Shown piece by piece: positions 57,358 through 64,000 of a DNA stretch of 64,000 bases. The stretch is from Dasania sp. GY-MA-18 (GTDB lineage Bacteria; Pseudomonadota; Gammaproteobacteria; Pseudomonadales; Dasaniaceae), in NCBI RefSeq assembly GCF_024734385.1, contig NZ_JANHAP010000011.1, positions 99,266 to 163,265 of the forward strand, given 5' to 3'. The notes beneath the pieces were generated by a model. The model searched no databases. It was given only the letters and a program-made list of their open reading frames with translations, and had not been told where the DNA came from. Within the stretch, counting starts at the first letter, position 1. Every line of letters begins with the position of its first letter. The translations under genes and the position numbers were made by a program.

Positions 57358-58344
57358 ATGAAGAAACTGATAAAAAACTTCGCAAGTGCCGCAGCGCTCA
57401 GCGCTGTAGCACTTTGCACAACCATTTCAGCTGTTCACGCTGCTGATTGGCCAAATGACAATATTCGCCTTGTTGTTCCTTACTCTGCAGGGGGAACAAC
57501 TGATCTGATTTCGCGTAAAGTTGCGGATTTGATGCAAAACGAACTGGGTAACATTGTCGTAGAAAACCGCCCTGGAGCAGGCTCTACTGTTGCTACAGGT
57601 CAACTCGCACGAGGTGGTCGCGGCGCTGATCATACAATCTTGATGGCTTCTCCAGGGCACGCTATTGGCCCAGCAATTTATCCTGGTCTACGCTTCAATC
57701 CTGTTGAAGACTTCAAGTTCGTTAAGAAAGTAATAACCATCCCGAATGTAATGGTTGTTCCAGCTAATAGTCCTTACAACAGTCTTGAAGAGTTTGTTGA
57801 AGCCGCCAAAAACAAAGAAGTAACTTTCAGCTCTCCGGGAACGGGCAGTTCGGTCCATATGTCTGGTGAGCTATTCAAAAATGCAACTACTACACAAATG
57901 GTACACGTACCGTTCAGAGGTAGTGGCGAAGCATTGCCAGCTCTGCTTGCTGGTGATGTGGACGTGTCTTTTGACAATATGCCCACTGTTCTTCCTCATA
58001 TTCAATCAGGAAAGTTAAAAGCACTGGCCGTAACAACTCCAAAGCGCTCACCATTCCTACCTGATGTACCTACTGTTAGTGAAGCAGGTGAACAGTACGG
58101 ACTCAAAGGTTTTAACACATCAGCATGGTTTGGAATTGTGGCCCACAAATCTCTACCTGATGAAGCAACTACTAAACTTATCGATGCACTATCTAATGTA
58201 ATGGAAGGAAAAGACTTTAACGAATTCCTACCACGCTTCGGTGCAGTAGCTGGAACTGAGTCGGGAGATGAATTCCGTACGTTTATTTCTTCAGAAGTTG
58301 GGAAATGGGCGGAAGTTGCGAAAAAGGCAAATATTAAACGCTGA
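57358..58344 (+). CDS. tctC: Tripartite tricarboxylate transporter substrate-binding protein (TctC/Bug)
   Basis: 328 residues. Signal peptide about 1-28 (ending ISAVHA), then the Bug fold: NIRLVVPYSAGGTTDLISRK, VVENRPGAGSTVATGQLA, VTFSSPGTGSSVHMSGELF and MVHVPFRGSGEALPALLAGD. It captures the solute in the periplasm for the TctAB channel. Members bind citrate, dicarboxylates such as adipate or malate, aromatic acids and others; the substrate here is inferred from context to be a dicarboxylate. AAAAGG precedes the ATG by 8 bp. First gene of the plus-strand operon. Confidence 0.95.
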   Translation: MKKLIKNFASAAALSAVALCTTISAVHAADWPNDNIRLVVPYSAGGTTDLISRKVADLMQNELGNIVVENRPGAGSTVATGQLARGGRGADHTILMASPGHAIGPAIYPGLRFNPVEDFKFVKKVITIPNVMVVPANSPYNSLEEFVEAAKNKEVTFSSPGTGSSVHMSGELFKNATTTQMVHVPFRGSGEALPALLAGDVDVSFDNMPTVLPHIQSGKLKALAVTTPKRSPFLPDVPTVSEAGEQYGLKGFNTSAWFGIVAHKSLPDEATTKLIDALSNVMEGKDFNEFLPRFGAVAGTESGDEFRTFISSEVGKWAEVAKKANIKR

Positions 58345-58409
58345 GATACTGGGTGGCTGGTGTTAATTCAGCCACCCATTCTATCTGGGCTTTTGTGACG
58401 AGATTACAT

Positions 58410-58931
58410 ATGAATAAATTAGACGCCGACATTGGAGAGGTTGAAGAAAGGTACTACGGACGGCTAAACCCTAATTCAATATTAGGATTAATCACTGCTG
58501 CCCTGGCAACGTTCTTTTTGTCTTACCTAGTCCCAAACTACATCGAAGAACCTGGGCACTTAAGTAATCCAATGCTATCTCCTCGTTTTATGCCCGTTGT
58601 AGCAGGATGGCTAGTCCTCACTTTGTCTTTCGCAATGGCTATTGAAGGGTTCTTTCGCCCTCCCAAACATACAAAGGCAGAAAAACTACACATAGGAATT
58701 CCGAAATCGAGATGGATTCTAATGTTAGCAGCGTGCTCAATATATATGTTTCTTTTTGAGCAGCTTGGAGCCATCGTCTGCGGGGTTCTGGCATGTTTCT
58801 CACTATTTGCAGCGAGTCATTTAAGGGAAATATGGGTATACATTCTGGGTTTAGCTTTCCCCATAATTATCTCCCTTCTGTTCATTCACTTGCTAAATGT
58901 CCCGCTACCCGCTGGGATGATTTGGGAGTAA
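58410..58931 (+). CDS. tctB: Tripartite tricarboxylate transporter small membrane subunit (TctB)
   Basis: 173 residues from the ATG at 58410; the open frame extends 19 codons upstream. Four predicted helices (about 20-40, 58-78, 95-115 and 130-165) match TctB topology. NSILGLITAALATFFLSYLV is the first helix, preceded by a short hydrophilic stretch. It forms the membrane complex with TctA. It is located between tctC and tctA, the usual order. Confidence 0.88.
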   Translation: MNKLDADIGEVEERYYGRLNPNSILGLITAALATFFLSYLVPNYIEEPGHLSNPMLSPRFMPVVAGWLVLTLSFAMAIEGFFRPPKHTKAEKLHIGIPKSRWILMLAACSIYMFLFEQLGAIVCGVLACFSLFAASHLREIWVYILGLAFPIIISLLFIHLLNVPLPAGMIWE

Positions 58932-59007
58932 TTCCTAAAAATTTCCAGGTAGTAAAGCCTACTAATTTGAAAAGCATTTGAAGATTTATTCTTCTTGGAC
59001 TGCACTT

Positions 59008-60633
59008 ATGGACAACTTTTCTGAAGTACTAAATTTATTTCTGAGCATCGACAATTTCATCGCCATCGCTGCGGGTGTTCTTGTAGGCGTTATAGTCGGA
59101 GCAATACCAGGTTTAACCGCCACAATGGCGGTAGCCTTAGCGTTACCTTTTACATTTTCACTAGAGCCAGTGACTGCGATACTACTTTTAGTAGGAATTT
59201 ATAAAGGAGGAATGTACGGTGGCTCAATAACTGCAATTTTGATTAGAACACCAGGGTCCCCTGCAGCTGCCTGTACTCTATTAGATGGATATCCTCTTGC
59301 TCAACAAGGAAATGCAAAAAAAGCCCTGAAAACTGCTCTTTACTCATCATGTGTTGCAGATCTCATTTCGAATATAGCGTTAATTTTTTTCGCAGGTTAT
59401 CTAGCAAAAATTGCATTGAATTTTGGCCCGCCTGAATATTTCTGGCTGATTTGTTTCTCTCTAACGATAATTGTTTCAGTATCTGGCGATTCTGTTATCA
59501 AAGGCCTTATAGCAGCCAGCCTCGGAATTATTGTTTCTACTATAGGACTGGATGCTGTGTATGGTTCACAGAGGTTAACATTCGACAGCTATGACTTGAT
59601 GGACCGAGTATCGTTTATTCCTCTCCTCATAGGTTTATTCGCGATCCCTGAAGTTTTTGAATTTTACACGTCAAAGATTGTACCTCACGTCCGTTCAGCA
59701 GTTAGTGGAGCATCTTTAAGCTTTTCTGAGTTTAAGCGCTGCCTAAAATCAATCATCCGAGGCAGCTTGATTGGTGTCGTAATCGGCGCAATTCCAGGCA
59801 CAGGGGCCACTGCTGCAGCATTCATTTCATATAGTGAAGCAAAACGTAATTCACCGAGAAAAGATAAATTTGGTAAAGGAGAAGTTGAAGGTGTAGCAGC
59901 TTCCGAAGCTGGGAATAATGGAGTGGCCGGAGCGACTCTTATTCCCCTGTTATCTCTCGGAATCCCAGGAGATGTGATTACGGCAATCATACTTGGAGCC
60001 TTCATGATTCATGGCCTAACTCCTGGACCAGTACTTTTCCAAGAGAATCTAACCATGGTCTATGCTCTATTTTGTGGCATATTGGTGAGTTCAGCAGTTC
60101 TAGTTGTTGTTGGGAACACAGCTATACGGTACTTCTCTCTTATAGCTGAAATTCCAAAATCTATTCTTTTACCAATCGTCCTGATGTTTTGTGTATACGG
60201 AGCATACGCAGTTAACAACAGCACATTCGATATTGGTTTGATGCTTCTATTTGGTCTTCTTGGCTTCATCTTCAATCGGGCTGGTATTGCTTCGGCTCCA
60301 TTCCTTATTGGTTTTATTTTAGGACCTATGTTTGAAGATAATTTACGACGCACCTTCTTAATCAGTAAGGGAGACCCTTCTATATTCTTTAGAGGCCCTA
60401 TTACCTGGTTATTCGTTTCGCTCACGATTGCATCCCTTGCCTTTGCAATCTACCGCTATTGGCAAAGCCGAAGAGCCACCTACCCCTCCCTTAAGAAGAC
60501 GAGATGCATCATATCTATCTCGTTTTATAGAAGCTCCCCCTATGCTCCTTGCGTTCAAGGAGAGGGGGGAAGCCACTCATTACTAAATTTAAATTTCAAA
60601 GGACCTAAACATGAAAAACGCTTTCATTTGTGA
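59008..60633 (+). CDS. tctA: Tripartite tricarboxylate transporter large membrane subunit (TctA)
   Basis: 541 residues from the ATG at 59008; a TTG at 58978 would add ten. The conserved GAIPGLTATMAVALALPFTF, YGGSITAILIRTPGSPAAA and a second GAIPGTGATAAAFISYSEA identify TctA, with about 12 helices. The last 50 or so residues (from about RRATYPSLKK) are not hydrophobic, are unlike the family, and contain a hairpin-coding stretch; the frame overlaps the thiolase start by 23 bp. TctA proteins are usually near 500 residues, so an ancestral stop has probably been lost. It uses the ion gradient to import the bound solute. Confidence 0.93.
   Translation: MDNFSEVLNLFLSIDNFIAIAAGVLVGVIVGAIPGLTATMAVALALPFTFSLEPVTAILLLVGIYKGGMYGGSITAILIRTPGSPAAACTLLDGYPLAQQGNAKKALKTALYSSCVADLISNIALIFFAGYLAKIALNFGPPEYFWLICFSLTIIVSVSGDSVIKGLIAASLGIIVSTIGLDAVYGSQRLTFDSYDLMDRVSFIPLLIGLFAIPEVFEFYTSKIVPHVRSAVSGASLSFSEFKRCLKSIIRGSLIGVVIGAIPGTGATAAAFISYSEAKRNSPRKDKFGKGEVEGVAASEAGNNGVAGATLIPLLSLGIPGDVITAIILGAFMIHGLTPGPVLFQENLTMVYALFCGILVSSAVLVVVGNTAIRYFSLIAEIPKSILLPIVLMFCVYGAYAVNNSTFDIGLMLLFGLLGFIFNRAGIASAPFLIGFILGPMFEDNLRRTFLISKGDPSIFFRGPITWLFVSLTIASLAFAIYRYWQSRRATYPSLKKTRCIISISFYRSSPYAPCVQGEGGSHSLLNLNFKGPKHEKRFHL
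60534..60570. other. Intercistronic hairpin before the thiolase gene
   Basis: CTCCTTG/CAAGGAG with a CGTT loop, extended by CCCCCT/AGGGGG after a three-base bulge. It lies in the C-terminal extension of tctA, 41 bp before the thiolase ATG. It could stabilise or attenuate the transcript between transporter and enzyme genes. Confidence 0.5.
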
Positions 60634-61819
60634 TGCCGTTCGTACTCCTTTTGGCCGCTATGGAGGAAGCCTGTCATCTATAAGAGCCGATGACCTGGGT
60701 GCAATACCATTACGTGCATTATTAGAACGCAACCCTCAAATGGATCCGGCCCTGATTGATGAAGTGGTTTTCGGCTGCGCCAACCAAGCAGGCGAAGATA
60801 ATCGTAACGTTGCAAGAATGTCACTTTTATTAGCTGGTTTGCCTGTAACCGTTGCTGGCACCACAGTGAACAGACTATGCGGCTCTGGTATGGATGCAAT
60901 TGGAATAGCTGCGAGATCTATCAAATCAGAGGAAACCAATCTCCTAATTGCTGGAGGTGTAGAATCCATGTCTCGAGCCCCTTTTGTAATGGGGAAAGCT
61001 GAATCAGCTTTCTCACGCGATCCAAACGGGCTTTACGATACTACTATTGGCTGGCGTTTCGTTAATCTCGAAATGGAATCAGAATTTGGTGTTGATTCTA
61101 TGCCTGAGACGGCTGAAAACGTAGCAGAAGATTTTTCTATTTCTAGGGAAGACCAAGATTTATTTGCTTTCCGAAGTCAGCAAAAAACTACCCAAGCTAT
61201 ATCATCCGGTACTTTCGACTCAGAAATCATCCCCGTAGAGCTTCCACAAAGAAAAGGCGACACCAAAATATTTAATCAGGATGAGCACCCTAGAAGCTCA
61301 ACTACTTTGGAAGGCCTTCAAAAACTCCGCGCCCCATTCCGTAAGGGAGGAACAGTTACAGCAGGCAATGCCTCAGGTGTAAATGATGGAGCCTGTGCTG
61401 TATTAATTGCTTCAGATGATGCGGTTCAAGCCAGCAACCTCACGCCAAAAGCCAAAATTGTGGCAATGGCAACAGCTGGATTGGAACCTAGAATCATGGG
61501 CTTTGGTCCTGCCCCTGCTTGCAAAAAAGTTTTACAAAAAGCTGGCTTAACGCTGGAGCAAATGGATGTAATAGAGCTAAATGAAGCCTTTGCATCACAA
61601 GCTCTAGCCGTTATGCGTGAGCTTGGATTGCCAGATGATTGTCCTCATGTAAATCCGAATGGTGGTGCAATCGCATTAGGTCATCCTTTAGGGGCTAGTG
61701 GCGCACGTCTAATTACAACCGCAACCTACCAGCTTCATCGCACTGGTGGAAAATATGCATTATGTTCCATGTGCATCGGGGTTGGGCAAGGTATAGCAAT
61801 GATAATTGAGCGAGTTTAA
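60611..61819 (+). CDS. pcaF: 3-oxoadipyl-CoA thiolase-like acetyl-CoA acyltransferase
   Basis: 402 residues. Cys90 (VNRLCGSGMDAIG), His358 (GHPLGASGARL) and Cys388 (CSMCIGVGQG) form the thiolase active site. Long segments shared with PcaF/PaaJ/DcaF proteins are VVFGCANQAGEDNRNVARMS, GVESMSRAPFVMGKAES, DTTIGWRFVN and FGVDSMPETAENVAEDF; this group cleaves 3-oxoadipyl-CoA to succinyl-CoA and acetyl-CoA. A ribosome binding site (AAAGGA) lies 8 bp before the ATG. General acetoacetyl-CoA thiolase is less likely because of the GWRF and ESMSRAPFVMGKAE blocks. It follows the transporter genes in one operon. Confidence 0.9.
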   Translation: MKNAFICDAVRTPFGRYGGSLSSIRADDLGAIPLRALLERNPQMDPALIDEVVFGCANQAGEDNRNVARMSLLLAGLPVTVAGTTVNRLCGSGMDAIGIAARSIKSEETNLLIAGGVESMSRAPFVMGKAESAFSRDPNGLYDTTIGWRFVNLEMESEFGVDSMPETAENVAEDFSISREDQDLFAFRSQQKTTQAISSGTFDSEIIPVELPQRKGDTKIFNQDEHPRSSTTLEGLQKLRAPFRKGGTVTAGNASGVNDGACAVLIASDDAVQASNLTPKAKIVAMATAGLEPRIMGFGPAPACKKVLQKAGLTLEQMDVIELNEAFASQALAVMRELGLPDDCPHVNPNGGAIALGHPLGASGARLITTATYQLHRTGGKYALCSMCIGVGQGIAMIIERV

Positions 61820-61846
61820 TACTCGTAAATGGTATTAACTATATAT

Positions 61847-61877
61847 GAAATCTCCGGAAATCTAATTCCGGAGGTTT
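61847..61877 (+). terminator. Hairpin after the thiolase gene
   Basis: CTCCGGAA/TTCCGGAG with flanking GAAA/TTTC pairs forms a stable stem 28 bp past the stop codon. No long T-run follows, so termination strength is uncertain. Confidence 0.5.
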
Positions 61878-62197
61878 CACGAATACTAAATTCCAATTCA
61901 TTAATGCCCGTATCCGTGCTTTACAAACCACCCCTTATTGAGGGCTGCACACCTTGAAGTGTAGTGGCACACTGAATTTGGCCACCAACCTGATAAACAC
62001 CTCCCAGCCATGAAATAGTCGGGAACACCTATTAGAATGGGGCCTGCCTAAAAGTTACTCACAGCTACTAACCTAATTAATATCATTTTCTTTTCGTAGA
62101 TAATGAATTATTAATAAATCACAAATAGGTTATCGGTAATTACAAATAGCTCCAGTCATGGTGAGGCTCGGACTCATAACAAAGGAATAACGTAACA
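61878..62197. other. Gap between thiolase and PLD-like genes, possible IS remnant
   Basis: About 320 bp without a gene. The stretch near 61950-62040 (GTGTAGTGGCACACTGAATT onward, then CACCTCCCAGCCATGAAATA) reads like the end of an insertion sequence, but no transposase remains and no matching partner end was found in the window. It is probably the right border of the catabolic cluster. Confidence 0.3.
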
Positions 62198-63328
62198 ATG
62201 GCTGACACGAATGAGTTTGAACTGGTTTTTGAAGGGATATCTAATCGATGGAAGAACGCAGCCTCACAAGCGGAGTTTGCTATTATATGCTCCCCATATA
62301 TCAGCTCCCCATTAGCTTCAGAAATAATCTATAGATTGGACGGTACGACAGCAGAAATCTATACGTCATGTCGAGTCGAGAATTTTATCAATAGAAGTTC
62401 ATCGATTGCGTCACTTGTCGATTTGGCTAAAAAAGGACACCGTATATATTCCATAGAAAACCTGCACGCAAAAATCACCATTTTTTCTAACACATTTGCA
62501 ACGCTTGGCAGCCAAAATACCACCATGCGAGGGATGAATAATCAAGAAGGCAACATGGTGATTACTCATCCTGATAAAGTTGCTGAACTTAAGGCACAAA
62601 TAAACAAATGGGCAGTTGACGCAGTTCTTATGACGTATGAGGACCTTGAGGAAATTCAGAGGTTAGTAAAACCATTCACAAAAAGATATTTAACCGCCTT
62701 ACGTCAAGCGAAAGCAGCATACAAATATCGAAACGTCAAAGAAAATAGACCGTCGAGAGCTTCTAATAACCAATCATGCGCAGATAAAAGGGAAGAGTCT
62801 AAGTCAAAAATAATAAAAGGGACCTCAATCCGGGACAAACTTCATTCTTTAAAGCAAACAAACACCCTACTGAAATTGGACTCGATTACCCTTGGTGTGG
62901 CTACACAATTTGTTCGAAGCTGTGCGTGGTGGTATGCCCACCCAAAAGCCCAGAGGTCGGTTAGAGCACCTGGTCATGCGGATAATATTAAAGACACTGC
63001 GAGGTATGGTTGGACATTGGCATTCGGCTCGAACTATTTTCTAGTATCTAGAGCCATCATCCAAACTCGGAATGAGATCAATCTATTTATCGATAGCTAT
63101 GATACTACCTTGGAATACTCTCTGGATGAGTTACGGAAACGCTTAGAACGAATTGTATCGGGCTGTGTTGCTAACTATGCCTATGAGGAGTACGGAACCT
63201 ATTACCCTCTTGAACGCAAACATATGGTATTGAGTGTTCATTCCATCAATGTTGAAGATGCAGCAGATTTTATGGTTCAACGATGCGGCTTAGTACAGAT
63301 CTTCGAGGACGCAGGCCCCTTTCATTGA
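62198..63328 (+). CDS. Phospholipase D-like protein with degenerate HKD motif
   Basis: 376 residues. The N-terminal 150 residues form a PLD-like nuclease fold: HAKITIF with His90 and Lys92, and GSQN (104-107); the Asp of the HKD motif is replaced by Ser97. Only one such motif is present, as in dimeric PLD nucleases. A linker (about 170-215, Lys/Ser/Arg-rich) precedes a C-terminal domain of unknown type (FVRSCAWWYAHPKAQRSVR, YFLVSRAIIQTRNEINLFI). Stand-alone PLD-like proteins of this kind occur in genome islands, sometimes with defence functions; nothing nearby confirms that. Activity is uncertain because of the Ser. Confidence 0.6.
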   Translation: MADTNEFELVFEGISNRWKNAASQAEFAIICSPYISSPLASEIIYRLDGTTAEIYTSCRVENFINRSSSIASLVDLAKKGHRIYSIENLHAKITIFSNTFATLGSQNTTMRGMNNQEGNMVITHPDKVAELKAQINKWAVDAVLMTYEDLEEIQRLVKPFTKRYLTALRQAKAAYKYRNVKENRPSRASNNQSCADKREESKSKIIKGTSIRDKLHSLKQTNTLLKLDSITLGVATQFVRSCAWWYAHPKAQRSVRAPGHADNIKDTARYGWTLAFGSNYFLVSRAIIQTRNEINLFIDSYDTTLEYSLDELRKRLERIVSGCVANYAYEEYGTYYPLERKHMVLSVHSINVEDAADFMVQRCGLVQIFEDAGPFH

Positions 63329-63381
63329 ACTACAGGTACGTTATTGGATGCTTTATTGGACAGGCGTTACAAGAACAAACG

Positions 63382-63762
63382 TTATTTTTTATGTTTTGCA
63401 GGCTTCGGTTTCTTAATAGGAACAAAGGCTTCTTTCAAATGTTGTCTGAACCAGCGACGTCGCTCAATATTACGAAACCTATTCAAGACAAAGCGATAAT
63501 CACAGCGCCCCAATCTCAGGCAACAACCACAGGGGCAAGACAACTTATTGGCTTCGCGTTTCCGTTTACCAAGAGCCTGTAAAGCGCGCATAACAGCAAG
63601 TTTTCCAGTAACACCTAACATCTCGCCATAGTCATCGACCAAGCCCTGCTCACCATGCGCGAGCTCGCCATAGGGAAAATTTCCGTATTCAATACGATGC
63701 GTTACAGCGTATAAAAACCCATCAACGTAAGCGCCGTACCAACCACACCCTGCCAGTAACAA
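63382..63762 (-). pseudogene. 5'-truncated SEC-C-type zinc-binding protein
   Basis: 126 codons with no proper start (only a TTG); the frame is closed a few codons upstream by a stop. The interior (VDGFLYAVTHRIEYGNFPYG, ELAHGEQGLVDDYGEMLG) looks like the middle of a larger domain, and CPCGCCLRLGRCDYRF is a SEC-C-like zinc motif in which the last His is replaced. A basic tail (KKPKPAKHKK) follows. The missing N-terminus and the IS66-like fragment directly upstream suggest it was cut by an insertion. It could still be translated from the TTG, but this is unlikely. Confidence 0.5.
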
Positions 63763-63807
63763 ACTCCACTCGATAAACTACTCGCTCTAATCAATCAGGA
63801 GTGAGCT

Positions 63808-63912
63808 ATGAAGTATAGCCAACAACAGTGGGCAGCGCTTATCAATGAGTGTCAGCAAAGTGATTTGAGTATTGTAAGCGCCGCATCAACCACACCTATA
63901 TTTCCTCGCTGA
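63808..63912 (+). mobile_element. Remnant of IS66-type accessory gene (tnpA-like)
   Basis: A 34-codon frame starting MKYSQQQWAALINECQQSDL resembles the N-terminus of the small accessory TnpA protein of IS66-family elements, which then normally continues with a Phe/Cys-rich helix. Here it runs into a stop, with a better family match in another frame (INHTYIS), so a frameshift is likely. GGAG at 63798-63801 is a fair ribosome binding site. Nothing else of the element is seen before the window ends. Confidence 0.45.
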
Positions 63913-64000
63913 TCTGATATTGCAAATAGTTATTTGCAAAGATTAGCGGGCCATTTTATAGTTATTTTCGGTTCAGGATGAACCTACTGCAAGGAAGGTA

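Noticed and set aside
60611..61819. General acetoacetyl-CoA thiolase (AtoB/PhaA)
   Set aside because: Long blocks such as GWRFVN and ESMSRAPFVMGKAES fit the 3-oxoadipyl-CoA thiolase group better.

Overview
The window looks like a chromosome segment of a marine-type gammaproteobacterium (Cellvibrionales or a close relative; genus not assignable by eye). The reasons are Pseudomonas-like gene order (aroE-hemF-tsaC-dprA-LysM // def-fmt-rsmB-trkA; a pyruvate carboxylase pair with a divergent LysR gene; yheV-prlC), an aa3 oxidase operon with haem a assembly genes, a PEP-CTERM surface protein and a MocR/CcoG repertoire. No rRNA, tRNA or CRISPR array was found.

Layout. 1-2749: two-subunit pyruvate carboxylase genes on the minus strand and their divergent LysR regulator, with a perfect palindrome between them. 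2827-12333: mixed genes, namely a PEP-CTERM protein with a repeat solenoid, an amidoligase/glutamine-amidotransferase pair, RsuA, an oxidoreductase with a divergent LysR gene, DUF2164, DUF748 and a FabH-like synthase. 12402-21841: terminal-oxidase region, all minus except one small membrane protein: ctaC-ctaD-ctaG-ctaE, then SURF1, a small membrane protein, ctaA, cyoE and SCO1. 22215-32778: MATE pump, MocR regulator, CcoG, urea transporter, YheV, oligopeptidase A, an SMP-30-like protein and a gamma carbonic anhydrase. 32859-43783: conserved housekeeping block ending in trkA-trkH. 43891-45652: an SMI1/KNR4 protein and a diguanylate cyclase.

45999 to the end is accessory. By eye it is more AT-rich, with different codon preferences and IS debris at the right. 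Its core (47884-61819) is a self-contained catabolic cluster. A PcaR/PcaU-type IclR regulator, ETF-quinone oxidoreductase, EtfA, EtfB, a hydratase/3-hydroxyacyl-CoA dehydrogenase fusion, a class III CoA-transferase and an acyl-CoA dehydrogenase lie on the minus strand. A tripartite tricarboxylate-type transporter (TctC-TctB-TctA) and a thiolase very like 3-oxoadipyl-CoA thiolase lie on the plus strand. Together they describe uptake of a dicarboxylate (adipate is the best guess), CoA activation, beta-oxidation to succinyl-CoA plus acetyl-CoA, and delivery of electrons to the quinone pool. Paired 15-bp sites resembling the published PcaR operator lie before the regulator gene and at both ends of the divergent promoter region, supporting one regulon.

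Two further features stand out. Heptanucleotide tandem arrays of several related sequences sit just after stop codons across the core part of the window. A 38-codon Gly/Ser/Pro-rich gene with a good ribosome binding site lies directly before a 421-codon gene of unknown function at the left edge of the accessory region.
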